DNA of 14,738 nucleotides from RUG806 sp963624415 (GTDB lineage Bacteria; Bacillota; Clostridia; Oscillospirales; Acutalibacteraceae): the NCBI GenBank assembly GCA_963624415.1, contig CAVFPQ010000052.1, forward strand, positions 1-14,738. The letters run 5' to 3'. The notes under the pieces were generated by a model. That model searched no databases. It saw only the letters and a program-made list of their open reading frames with translations, and was not told where the DNA came from. This document shows positions 1 through 6,281 of this stretch, piece after piece; position 1 is the first letter of the stretch, and the number at the start of each line of letters is the position of its first letter. The position numbers were made by a program, and so were the translations under genes.

Positions 1-76
1 AATGTCGCAGACAAAAATCATCCGGTGAATGATTTTCGGCGTAGCGACTAATGAGGACCGGCGGCAGCGGTCCGTA
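1..76. other. Multi-hairpin intergenic segment at the left edge
   Basis: This stretch has no convincing gene. It can fold into a nested structure: an outer GTCGC/GCGAC pair (4-8 with 44-48) encloses an 8-bp stem, AAAATCAT/ATGATTTT (14-21 with 29-36), with a 7-nt loop. A second hairpin, GGACCG/CGGTCC (55-60 with 68-73), follows with a 7-nt loop. The string AATGTCG opens the segment and recurs at 135-141, just before a repeat hairpin, so this may be a further module of the intergenic repeat cluster. A small RNA or a terminator for a gene outside the window are alternatives. The stems are visible; any function is inference. Confidence 0.4.
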
Positions 77-90
77 AAACCAAAGCAAAG

Positions 91-163
91 AAGTCCTGCG
101 GACTTGATTTGTAAGCTGACGCATAACAATCAGCAATGTCGGAAGGCACGGTGTGTCTTGGAT
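91..163 (+). repeat. Paired repeat hairpins (copies 1 and 2)
   Basis: Two short hairpins lie in the same orientation, 37 nt apart. Copy 1 (91-105) is AAGTCC-TGC-GGACTT and is followed by GATTT. Copy 2 (143-159) is AAGGCAC-GGT-GTGTCTT, with one G-U pair if read as RNA, preceded by TCGG and followed by GGATT. The spacer (GATTTGTAAGCTGACGCA...) resembles the sequence after the single copy at 7622-7636. The same hairpin family recurs at 4660, 4846, 4945, 7622, 14653 and 14717. They lie downstream of the response regulator gene but antisense to it. Confidence 0.85.
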
Positions 164-223
164 TATATAGCTTCTGACTTTCAGATTGACATATAAAATA
201 AAACTAATATTTTGCGAATCTTC

Positions 224-240
224 CCCCGGTCCCCGGCCCC
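224..240 (-). repeat. G-rich post-stop box, copy 1
   Basis: Read on the minus strand this is GGGGCCGGGGACCGGGG. An exact 17-bp match lies on the plus strand at 9437-9453 after cdsA. Here it starts 10 nt past the response regulator stop codon, in that gene's sense direction. Shorter versions follow the GH4 gene and the nahK-like gene, also just past their stops. It has only three clean GGGG tracts, so a canonical four-tract G-quadruplex is not supported. Confidence 0.8.
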
Positions 241-250
241 TTTGGTTTGC

Positions 251-952
251 TCACTTCTCAAATTTATACCCCTGTCCCCACACAACCTTAATATATCTCG
301 GCTGATTGGGTGTTATCTCAATTTTTTCTCTCAGGTGTCTTATATGCACGGCGACGGTTGAGTCGGAGCCTATCGGATTTTCGTTCCACACGGCTTTATA
401 TATTTCCGCAGGGGAATATACCTTTCCCGGGGAGGATGCAAGGAGCTTCAGAATGTCAAATTCCGTCGGTGTAAGATTAGCGTTTTCTCCGTCAACACGA
501 ACTTCCTTTGCCCTGTTGTCAATTTCAATTCCGTCGACTGTGATAACATCGCCGTCACGGTTATTCTGTTCGGAATTTACCGCACCGAAAAGGGTATATC
601 TTCTCAGCTGTGATTTTACACGCGCCAGAAGCTCCACCGGGTTAAACGGCTTTGTTATATAGTCGTCCGCACCTAAATTGAGTCCGATTATTATATCTGT
701 ATCTTCACTCTTTGCGGTAGTGAAGATTACGGGCATATTGTATTTTTCTCTCAGTTTTGTTACGGCTGTCAGTCCGTCTGTCTCGGGCATCATTATGTCC
801 ATAAGAACAAGATGCACTTCGTTGTTATCAAGAATTTCAAGTGCCTCTCTGCCGTTATAGGCTGTCAGAACATTGTAGCCGTCTGATGTCAGATATATTT
901 TCAGTGCCGAGACGATATCTTTTTCATCGTCCACAACAAGAACAGTGTACAT
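251..952 (-). CDS. OmpR/PhoB-family two-component response regulator
   Basis: This is a 233-residue DNA-binding response regulator acting in the cytoplasm, a normal length for the family. The N-terminal receiver domain (about 1-120) shows the acidic pair D8-D9, the phospho-acceptor D52 in LVLMDIMMP, T79 and the conserved K101 in TKPF. The C-terminal winged helix (about 133-232) has LTPTEFDILKLLA, the recognition helix region with TVAVHIRHLREKIE, and VWGQGYKFE. The ATG is preceded by GGAGG (959-963) with 6 nt spacing. The gene lies 92 bp downstream of nagA on the same strand, but a good promoter sits in that gap. No histidine kinase is in the window. A partner could lie to the left, beyond the repeat region, so the input signal is unknown. 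The family call is firm; a role in amino-sugar control is only suggested by position. Confidence 0.95.
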   Translation of the reverse strand: MYTVLVVDDEKDIVSALKIYLTSDGYNVLTAYNGREALEILDNNEVHLVLMDIMMPETDGLTAVTKLREKYNMPVIFTTAKSEDTDIIIGLNLGADDYITKPFNPVELLARVKSQLRRYTLFGAVNSEQNNRDGDVITVDGIEIDNRAKEVRVDGENANLTPTEFDILKLLASSPGKVYSPAEIYKAVWNENPIGSDSTVAVHIRHLREKIEITPNQPRYIKVVWGQGYKFEK

Positions 953-983
953 AAATTTCCTCCGTTTTGTTTTGTCGGGTGTT

Positions 984-1012
984 ATTGTACCGAATTAAAG
1001 TTTAAGAAACAA
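984..1012 (-). promoter_or_regulatory. Promoter of the response regulator gene, with direct repeats
   Basis: On the minus strand there is TTGTTT (1007-1012), a 17-nt spacer, then TACAAT (984-989), about 30 nt before the ATG. The string CTTAAAC (plus strand GTTTAAG) lies in the spacer at 1000-1006 and again upstream of the -35 at 1023-1029, 23 bp apart. The upstream copy overlaps the 10-bp palindrome TAAACGTTTA (1018-1027). OmpR-type regulators usually bind direct repeats, so autoregulation is plausible but unproven. Confidence 0.55.
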
Positions 1013-1044
1013 TTGCCTAAACGTTTAAGTTTTTATTAAGTATA

Positions 1045-2217
1045 TCAGAGTGATTTAATTGTGTTGCCGTTGACAGAGACATATTTTACGTTTATGTCGC
1101 CGTCAAACAGAATTATGTCTTCATCGTAGCCGGGCTTTATAAGTCCCTTTGTATCACCGAATCCGATGACCGACAGGGGAGTGTGTGAGCCCATAAGAAC
1201 GGCATCGACAAGCGGCACGCCGACAGTCTTTACAAGATTTTTTACAATTACGCTTATTGTGGCGACACTTCCCGCAAGACAGGAGCGGTCCGCAAGCTTC
1301 ATTACACTGTCCTCATACAGAACATCAAGACCGTTCTCCTGTGTGATAATTGTGCCTTCCTCCATGTCCGTTGCGGCATATTCAAGACCGTCGCTTATGG
1401 CGTATGCTTTGTTTTTGCCCTTTACGGCATACAGAAGCTTTAACGCTCCCGCCGGCAGATGACGCAAATCGCCTATGAACTGTGCCGTGCAGTCGTTGTT
1501 TGCGAGTGCCGCTTCAACCACACCGACCTTTCTGAAAATGCCTTCTTTATGCATAGCCGAACATGCCGACCATATGTGCGTAATGTCCGAAAAACCGTGT
1601 CTGAAGGCTTCTTCAGCCGTTTCGAACGGTGCATCGGAATGGGCGATTGAAGCGACAATGTTTCTTTTTGCGGCGGCTTCACCTAAAGCCATGGCGTTTT
1701 CAAGCTCCGGTGCGGCACCGATAAGGCGAACTTCTTTTGAATAGTCAAGCAGTGCGTGTATGTTTTCGTCTGTCGGTTCAAGTATGTTTTCGGGACGCTG
1801 TGCGCCTTTCATTTTCATTGAGATAAACGGGCCTTCAAGATGAACACCCAGAATATCGGAGCAGTCACAGCTTTGTTTTGCGGCTGTTATTGTGTCAATA
1901 CATTTTTGCAGCTGTTTTACGGGAGATGCCAAGGTTGTCGGCAGAATTGATGTCGTGCCTCTTAATGCGTGGGCTCGGCACATTGCGATAACTTCGTTTT
2001 TATCTTCACTCATAGCCGAAAATCCGCCGCCGCCGTGAACATGAATGTCGGCAAATCCCGGGGACAGAAAAAGTCCTTTACAGTCGATAACTTCATCTGC
2101 TTTTATATCGGTTCGGTTTGCGATGTCGATTATTTTTCCGTTTTCGCAAACGACAAGAGCATCATTAAGTATTTTCGTGTCGGTTATAACCCTTGCGTTC
2201 TTATAAAGTCTGATCAT
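1045..2217 (-). CDS. nagA: N-acetylglucosamine-6-phosphate deacetylase
   Basis: NagA hydrolyses GlcNAc-6-phosphate to glucosamine-6-phosphate and acetate, the committed step of cytoplasmic amino-sugar catabolism. The 390-residue product has the normal length and the amidohydrolase pattern: PGFADIHVHGGGG with HVH at 59-61, HLEGP with E128, IAHSDA with H193, THIWS with H214, and ISDGLE with the catalytic-type D276. The N- and C-terminal strands form the usual small beta domain (ending KPGYDEDIILFDGD). It is divergent from the GlcNAc kinase gene, which makes its substrate. Two stretches are unlike typical NagA: THIWSACSAMHKE where THLFNAM-type sequence is usual, and FIGDLRHLP where a DGIHVHP-type motif is usual. 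That leaves room for a related N-acetyl-sugar substrate. No strong Shine-Dalgarno is seen before the ATG. Confidence 0.9.
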   Translation of the reverse strand: MIRLYKNARVITDTKILNDALVVCENGKIIDIANRTDIKADEVIDCKGLFLSPGFADIHVHGGGGFSAMSEDKNEVIAMCRAHALRGTTSILPTTLASPVKQLQKCIDTITAAKQSCDCSDILGVHLEGPFISMKMKGAQRPENILEPTDENIHALLDYSKEVRLIGAAPELENAMALGEAAAKRNIVASIAHSDAPFETAEEAFRHGFSDITHIWSACSAMHKEGIFRKVGVVEAALANNDCTAQFIGDLRHLPAGALKLLYAVKGKNKAYAISDGLEYAATDMEEGTIITQENGLDVLYEDSVMKLADRSCLAGSVATISVIVKNLVKTVGVPLVDAVLMGSHTPLSVIGFGDTKGLIKPGYDEDIILFDGDINVKYVSVNGNTIKSL

Positions 2218-2222
2218 ATATA

Positions 2223-2240
2223 ATCACTGCTTTCTGTGAT
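2223..2240. promoter_or_regulatory. Imperfect inverted repeat in the nagA leader
   Basis: ATCAC-TGCTTTCT-GTGAT forms a 5-bp inverted repeat with a short centre. It sits in the nagA untranslated leader, between its promoter and ATG, where a Shine-Dalgarno would normally be. It could be a repressor operator or a small leader hairpin. It is short enough to be chance. Confidence 0.3.
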
Positions 2241-2274
2241 GTAATTCTTTCGGTGCTGTCATTCTTCTGTTACT

Positions 2275-2302
2275 ATTTTACCATTTGTATCTGTAAAGTC
2301 AA
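2275..2302 (-). promoter_or_regulatory. nagA promoter
   Basis: On the minus strand TTGACT (2297-2302) and TAAAAT (2275-2280) are separated by 16 nt, about 58 nt before the nagA ATG. The same TTGACT-16 layout precedes the nahK-like gene. It lies back to back with the promoter of the divergent kinase. Confidence 0.6.
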
Positions 2303-2327
2303 TCTTGATAATTTTTCTTAAATACTA

Positions 2328-2356
2328 TGGATTTTGTTTGATTTTTGTGATATAAT
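2328..2356 (+). promoter_or_regulatory. Extended -10 promoter of the kinase-GH4 operon
   Basis: A perfect TATAAT (2351-2356) is preceded by TG plus one base (TG at 2348-2349), an extended -10. The -35 region at 17-nt spacing is weak (TGGATT, 2328-2333), which an extended -10 can compensate. The start codon is 38 nt further on. Confidence 0.6.
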
Positions 2357-2394
2357 AAAATTTGAATGATATCTTTTCGGAGGAAAACTGTTAT

Positions 2395-3330
2395 ATGAAG
2401 TATTACATCGGTGTTGACGGCGGCGGAACAAAAACTCAATACGCTCTTTTTGATGAACGCAAGAATATGATTTCCACTGTCAAAACATCCGGAAGCAACC
2501 ACGAAAACCTTGAGGGCGGCATACCCGAAGCATCCGAAATTCTTATGGACGGCATAAACGAGCTGCTTCTTCAGAATGCATTAAGACAAGAGGATGTAAC
2601 CGAAATTCTTATGGCTCTTGCGGGCATCGATCACCCCTATCAGTGCGAAGCGATGACAGCCGAACTCAAAAAGCTCGGTCTTAAAATTCCGTTTTCGATT
2701 TATAATGACGGCTTCATTGTCGTAAAGGCGGGGCTTACCGGCAAAACGGGTATCGGCTACAACTGCGGCACAGGTACATGCTGCAATTCTATCGATGACA
2801 ACGACAGACTTTTGCAGGTCGGCGGCTTCGGTGATATATCGGGCGATGTCGGAGGCGGTCACTGGATAGCGAGAGAAACCTTCCGTATTGTCTATGATGA
2901 CATTTGCCTTGATGCCGGACGCACATCATGCACATCAAAGTTTGTCGAAAAGCTCGGCATTAAGCCCGAACGCGATTCGCTTCTGACTCTTGTCCCGAGA
3001 CTTGAGGCGGCAGATGACAGCCTTATAAGAGATCTTATCGATATCTTCTTTGAGGGCGTAAACGAGGGCGACGGCGCCGCTATGGCTCTTTGCGTAAAAA
3101 TGGCTGACAGAGGTGCCGAATATATTGCCGCTCACATAAAGAACGGCACATTCGCATCCGATGAAGTCGAGGTCGTTCTGTCGGGCTCCATTCACATTAA
3201 GCTTCCCTCCGAAATATATATATCCCTTCTTCATACAAAAGCGGAAATTCTGTGCCGCAAAAAGCTTAAGTTTATAAAGCTTACCGTGCCCCCTGTCATA
3301 GGCTGCATAAACTGGATGCTCGAAAAATAA
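2395..3330 (+). CDS. nagK: BadF/BadG-family N-acetylglucosamine kinase
   Basis: This is a predicted cytoplasmic sugar kinase that phosphorylates GlcNAc at O6 with ATP, feeding NagA. The 311-residue protein shows the ASKHA-fold ATP-binding motifs: phosphate-1 at DGGGTKT (8-14), a likely catalytic Asp in IYNDG (D105), the phosphate-2 loop CGTGTCC (124-130), and GGFGDISGDVGGG (143-155) typical of the BadF/BadG/BcrA/BcrD and NAGK group. An adenosine-type motif VVLSGS lies near the C-terminus. The ATG at 2395 is chosen because GGAGG (2379-2383) lies 11 nt upstream; an in-frame ATG at 2362 lacks this and would overlap the promoter. It is divergent from nagA and 19 nt upstream of the GH4 gene, so the two plus-strand genes are probably one operon. 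The family is firm. GlcNAc as substrate is inferred from NAGK-like motifs and neighbours; glucosamine or another hexosamine is possible. Confidence 0.85.
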   Translation: MKYYIGVDGGGTKTQYALFDERKNMISTVKTSGSNHENLEGGIPEASEILMDGINELLLQNALRQEDVTEILMALAGIDHPYQCEAMTAELKKLGLKIPFSIYNDGFIVVKAGLTGKTGIGYNCGTGTCCNSIDDNDRLLQVGGFGDISGDVGGGHWIARETFRIVYDDICLDAGRTSCTSKFVEKLGIKPERDSLLTLVPRLEAADDSLIRDLIDIFFEGVNEGDGAAMALCVKMADRGAEYIAAHIKNGTFASDEVEVVLSGSIHIKLPSEIYISLLHTKAEILCRKKLKFIKLTVPPVIGCINWMLEK

Positions 3331-3349
3331 TCGAAAGGACTTGACATAT

Positions 3350-4636
3350 ATGAAAGAAATTAACGTAACCGTCATAGGCTCCGGCAGCACATATTGCCCC
3401 GAGTTAGTCGACGGATTTCTGCAGAGAAAAGATTCATTAAAGCTTAAAAGACTTGTTCTTATGGACATTGACGAACGCAAACGCACAATAGTCGGCGGTC
3501 TTTGCGAGCGTATGATAAAGCGTGCCGGCCTTGAAACCGAGGTTGTGTTTACCGATAATCTTGATGAAGCGCTTGTCGGTGCGGATTTCGTTGTTACTCA
3601 GATAAGAGTAGGCAAGCTCCCCGCACGTTATCTTGATGAGTCCATTCCCGTAAAATACGGCCTTATCGGACAGGAAACAACAGGCATCGGCGGCTTCTTC
3701 AAGGCACTTCGTACAATTCCCGTTATAGGCAATATCTGCAAAAAGATAGAAGAAATCTGCCCCGACGCATGGCTTATCAACTTTACAAATCCTTCGGGCA
3801 TTATCACAGACTATGTGCTTAACAATACAAAAGTAAAGTGCATCGGTCTTTGCAATGTTCCCATTGATATGATAGATGACATAAAAGAAAATGTCGGTAT
3901 GGATGCAAAAATCACATACCTCGGTCTTAACCATTTAAGCTGGATTACAAGCGTTATCAACGGCAAGGGCGAAGAAGTTCTTTACAAGCTCTTTGACGAG
4001 GGCTTCGCACCCAAGGTCATGGCAAACATAGTTGATGACGGCTTTGATACCGACTGCCTCAGAGCTTGCGGCGGCTGGCCCTCATCGTACCTTCAGTATT
4101 ACTATAACCGCAACGCAAAGTTGAAGCACCTTAAAGAAGACAAGCGTACACGTGCGCAGGTGTGCATGGAAATAGAGGAACAGCTCCTCAAAATGTATCA
4201 GGATGAGGAACTCTGCGTAAAGCCGGCTCTTCTTGATAAACGCGGCGGTCACAAATATTCACTTGCCGCCTGCTCGCTTATCGATTCGATAGCTAACAAC
4301 AAAAACGATGTTCACGTTGTAAATATTCTCAATAACGGCACTCTGCCCTTTATGAAAGACGACGATGTTGTCGAAATTGCCGCGGTTATCGGCAGTGACG
4401 GCGCAAAACCCGTACCGGTAAGCCACACATGGACTCGCCATATGGAAGCACTTATGACAACGGTCAAGACATACGAAAAGTATGCCATAGAAGCCGCCAT
4501 TAACGGTGACGACCGTGCCGCCTACAACGCCATGATGGTTCATCCTCTCATAGGTGACTTCGAAAACTCCGTTGCCTGCTACAAAGAAATGAAGGACGCA
4601 CACAGAGAGTTTCTGCCGCAGTTCCTCGGCAAGTAA
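3350..4636 (+). CDS. GH4-family 6-phospho-beta-glucosidase-like glycosidase
   Basis: GH4 enzymes cleave 6-phosphorylated or other glycosides by an unusual NAD+ and Mn2+ dependent oxidation-elimination route in the cytoplasm. The 428-residue protein has the usual length. It shows the N-terminal Rossmann motif VIGSGSTYCPELVDG (8-22), INFTNPSG with N147, CNVP with the metal-ligand type C168 (168-171), and GLNHLSW (about 192-198). The CNVP version of the metal motif is characteristic of the 6-phospho-beta-glucosidase subgroup. The ATG at 3350 follows AAAGGA (about 3334-3339); a TTG in frame at 3341 lacks a site. It is the second gene of the kinase operon, and no PTS transporter is present. Next to GlcNAc kinase and NagA, a GlcNAc-containing phospho-disaccharide is a reasonable alternative substrate, but sequence alone cannot settle it. 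Confidence 0.92.
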   Translation: MKEINVTVIGSGSTYCPELVDGFLQRKDSLKLKRLVLMDIDERKRTIVGGLCERMIKRAGLETEVVFTDNLDEALVGADFVVTQIRVGKLPARYLDESIPVKYGLIGQETTGIGGFFKALRTIPVIGNICKKIEEICPDAWLINFTNPSGIITDYVLNNTKVKCIGLCNVPIDMIDDIKENVGMDAKITYLGLNHLSWITSVINGKGEEVLYKLFDEGFAPKVMANIVDDGFDTDCLRACGGWPSSYLQYYYNRNAKLKHLKEDKRTRAQVCMEIEEQLLKMYQDEELCVKPALLDKRGGHKYSLAACSLIDSIANNKNDVHVVNILNNGTLPFMKDDDVVEIAAVIGSDGAKPVPVSHTWTRHMEALMTTVKTYEKYAIEAAINGDDRAAYNAMMVHPLIGDFENSVACYKEMKDAHREFLPQFLGK

Positions 4637-4644
4637 AATTCAGT

Positions 4645-4654
4645 GGCCGGGGAC
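4645..4654 (+). repeat. G-rich post-stop box, copy 2 (short)
   Basis: GGCCGGGGAC lies 8 nt after the GH4 stop codon in the sense direction. It is the core of the longer box seen after the response regulator and cdsA genes, and a repeat hairpin begins only 5 nt later. Confidence 0.65.
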
Positions 4655-4659
4655 TAAAG

Positions 4660-4674
4660 AAGTCCTGCGGACTT
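4660..4674 (+). repeat. Repeat hairpin, copy 3
   Basis: AAGTCC-TGC-GGACTT, followed by GATTTTAATGCCTCGCA. It sits in the 3' untranslated region of the GH4 transcript, before the terminator. The 21-bp block 4659-4679 is an exact inverted copy of 4841-4861 on the other side of the terminator. Confidence 0.85.
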
Positions 4675-4730
4675 GATTTTAATGCCTCGCAAAATCCGAG
4701 TTGACCGCAAATACGGTAATATAGAAAAAC

Positions 4731-4780
4731 AACGACACCGAAACGGACATTTTCCCGAATCGGTGTCGTTTTATTATTGT
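4731..4780. terminator. Bidirectional rho-independent terminator between GH4 and nahK-like genes
   Basis: An 11-bp perfect stem, AACGACACCGA (4731-4741) with TCGGTGTCGTT (4760-4770), is extended by a small internal loop and CGG/CCG. It is followed by a T-rich tract (TTTTATTATTGTTG) on the plus strand. The minus strand also has a T-run (GTTTTTC) after the stem. It serves both convergent genes. This is the only clear classical terminator in the window. Confidence 0.9.
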
Positions 4781-4845
4781 TGTTTAAGCAAAAAATCAAT
4801 CAGCCTTTATCGATAATTTTACCTTCCGCGAAGCCTATATAAATC

Positions 4846-4959
4846 AAGTCCGCAGGACTTCCGAAATTATGCATTATGCATTATGCATTCTACATTCTGC
4901 ATTATGCATTATGCATTCTGCATTCTGCATTAAAAATATAATTCAAGTCCGCAGAACTT
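4846..4959 (-). repeat. Composite repeat: two hairpins flanking a 7-mer array (copies 4 and 5)
   Basis: Read on the minus strand, in the sense of the nahK-like gene, the order is: hairpin AAGTTC-TGC-GGACTT (4945-4959, one G-U pair), GAATTATATTTTT, a nine-unit array of AATGCAK-type 7-mers (4869-4931), AATTTCGG, then hairpin AAGTCC-TGC-GGACTT (4846-4860). The array runs as a 28-bp higher-order pattern: two AATGYAG units then two AATGCAT units. The same order recurs in the opposite genomic orientation at 14645-14738. This and the neighbouring box and terminator fill the 343-bp gap between the convergent genes; no gene is seen there. Confidence 0.9.
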
Positions 4960-4963
4960 CCGA

Positions 4964-4973
4964 CCCCGGCCCC
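4964..4973 (-). repeat. G-rich post-stop box, copy 3
   Basis: Minus-strand GGGGCCGGGG begins 6 nt after the stop codon of the nahK-like gene, in its sense direction, and runs through GGGGTCGG directly into repeat hairpin copy 5. Confidence 0.7.
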
Positions 4974-4979
4974 TGTTTT

Positions 4980-6122
4980 TCAGCAATAATTCATATCCGC
5001 ATCCCTGCCGCATATCTCTTTATATGCTCGTGCGGTGATTTCTTTCATCTCGTCATATTTTTTCTCTATGTCTGCGACAAGTGCGAACTGCGAACGGCAG
5101 CGGACAAGATTGTGATTTTTGTATGCGGTCTTAAAATATACGTCGCCGTCAATAAAATCGGTCAGAAAACGCATTCCGCATTCAAGCGTCATAAGCTTTG
5201 CGGAAAACGGAAGGCACGCAACCTCTTCGGGGGTCAGCGACTCGCCTGCGGATGAGAGATAGCCTCTGACATACTGCTCATAAAGCTCTAAGTCAAGAGA
5301 AATCTTTGACACGTCTTTTTCGTCCTCTCCGCCTGTGTTTGCGCCGTAACGAATGGCGTCACCGAAGTCATAGAGAGAGAGTCCCGGCATAACGGTATCG
5401 AGATCGACTACGCACACGGGCTTGTTTGTGGCTTTATCGAACAGAATATTGTTAAGCTTTGTATCATTGTGCGTAACACGAACGGGCAGGTCGCCTATTT
5501 CCGTCTTGCCTGTAAGAATATATGTTTCGTCACGGTGTGCCTTTGCAAATTCAATTTCCTTTTCGGCTACAACCGCTCTGCCCGATGCGTTGCGGGCAAT
5601 GCTGTTTTTGAGATTCATATATCTCTTTGCCGTATTATGAAAATCGGGAATTGTCTCCGCCAATCTGTCTATCGGAAAATCCGCAAGCTGACGCTGGAAC
5701 TCGCCGAATGCCTTGCCTGTATTATAGAAAACATCCGGGGACTCAATTGAATTGTAAGAAAAACTGTCCTCGACAAAATTATACATACGCCATACATTGT
5801 TCTTTTTGTCGATATAGTATTTTTTGCCGTTTTTGCAGGGCTTGCAGTAAAGTGTTTCACGCTCGGGATTGCCGCCCGCCGCTATGACCTTATCACGCAG
5901 AAAAGACGTCACGAAATCAACATTTGCCATAAGCGTGTCGGGGTCCTTGAAAACATCGGTGTTGATACGCTGAAGAAGATGATGAAGCTCTTTGCCGTAT
6001 ACTTCGTATGTTACTTTGAATGTATCGTTAATGTGACCGTCGTCAATGGGCTTGCAGGAAACAAGCTTGCCCGCAAGAGAGAAGTTGCTTAATATATCCG
6101 AAAGCTCGGCTTGTGTAAACAT
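4980..6122 (-). CDS. nahK: NahK-like N-acetylhexosamine 1-kinase (APH-fold)
   Basis: This is predicted to phosphorylate GlcNAc or GalNAc at the anomeric O1 with ATP, giving HexNAc-1-P, which a pyrophosphorylase can convert to a UDP-sugar. The 380-residue protein matches the Bifidobacterium NahK/LnpB pattern as I recall it: PIDDGHIN (25-32), RVTHNDTKLNNIL with catalytic-type D220, the metal-binding DLDTVMPG (D240, D242), YDFGDAIRYGA, EDEKDVSK, LECGMRFLTDF and HNLVRCRSQ. The ATG at 6122 is preceded by GGAGG (6132-6136) at 9 nt spacing; an 11-codon upstream extension lacks a site. It is convergent with GH4 and divergent from pyrH. In bifidobacteria NahK works beside a GH112 phosphorylase and UDP-sugar enzymes; none are present here. 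Another sugar or homoserine-kinase-like APH activity is possible but the match is long. Confidence 0.85.
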   Translation of the reverse strand: MFTQAELSDILSNFSLAGKLVSCKPIDDGHINDTFKVTYEVYGKELHHLLQRINTDVFKDPDTLMANVDFVTSFLRDKVIAAGGNPERETLYCKPCKNGKKYYIDKKNNVWRMYNFVEDSFSYNSIESPDVFYNTGKAFGEFQRQLADFPIDRLAETIPDFHNTAKRYMNLKNSIARNASGRAVVAEKEIEFAKAHRDETYILTGKTEIGDLPVRVTHNDTKLNNILFDKATNKPVCVVDLDTVMPGLSLYDFGDAIRYGANTGGEDEKDVSKISLDLELYEQYVRGYLSSAGESLTPEEVACLPFSAKLMTLECGMRFLTDFIDGDVYFKTAYKNHNLVRCRSQFALVADIEKKYDEMKEITARAYKEICGRDADMNYC

Positions 6123-6155
6123 TATGATAAACCTCCGTTGAATATCTTTATCCAA

Positions 6156-6183
6156 ATTATAACAAATAACAAAAAATAGTCAA
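6156..6183 (-). promoter_or_regulatory. Promoter of the nahK-like gene
   Basis: Minus-strand TTGACT (6178-6183), a 16-nt A/T-rich spacer, and a consensus TATAAT (6156-6161), about 34 nt before the ATG. Its -35 box and spacing are the same as those of the nagA promoter. Confidence 0.75.
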
Positions 6184-6200
6184 GATTTATATTTTAACTC

Positions 6201-6229
6201 TTTACATAACGCCGAAAATAAAGTAAAAT
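6201..6229 (+). promoter_or_regulatory. pyrH operon promoter
   Basis: TTTACA (6201-6206), a 17-nt spacer and TAAAAT (6224-6229), about 53 nt before the pyrH ATG. It lies back to back with the nahK promoter, the two -35 boxes being 17 bp apart. Confidence 0.7.
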
Positions 6230-6281
6230 AATTATAAGCTGTGTTCACAATTATGTGGGCAAAACAAAATCGGAGGGCACA

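Noticed and set aside
3341..3349. TTG start for the GH4 gene, and TTGACA as a -35 box
   Set aside because: AAAGGA fits the ATG at 3350, the added residues are not conserved, and no -10 lies 16-18 nt downstream of TTGACA.
2935..3934. Long minus-strand open frames opposite the kinase and GH4 genes (2935-3486, 3437-3934)
   Set aside because: They are antisense shadows of two well-supported genes, with no recognisable motifs and low-complexity composition.
4869..4931. Possible CRISPR array
   Set aside because: Units are 7 bp with no spacers and no cas genes nearby; it is a minisatellite.
4869..5255. Open frame on the plus strand starting in the 7-mer array (MHYALCILHSALC...)
   Set aside because: The first part is translated minisatellite and the rest is antisense to the nahK-like gene. 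There is no ribosome binding site.
6255..6281. Upstream GTG start for pyrH
   Set aside because: GGAGGG lies between it and the ATG at 6282, and family members begin near the MxxKYKRILLKLSGE sequence.
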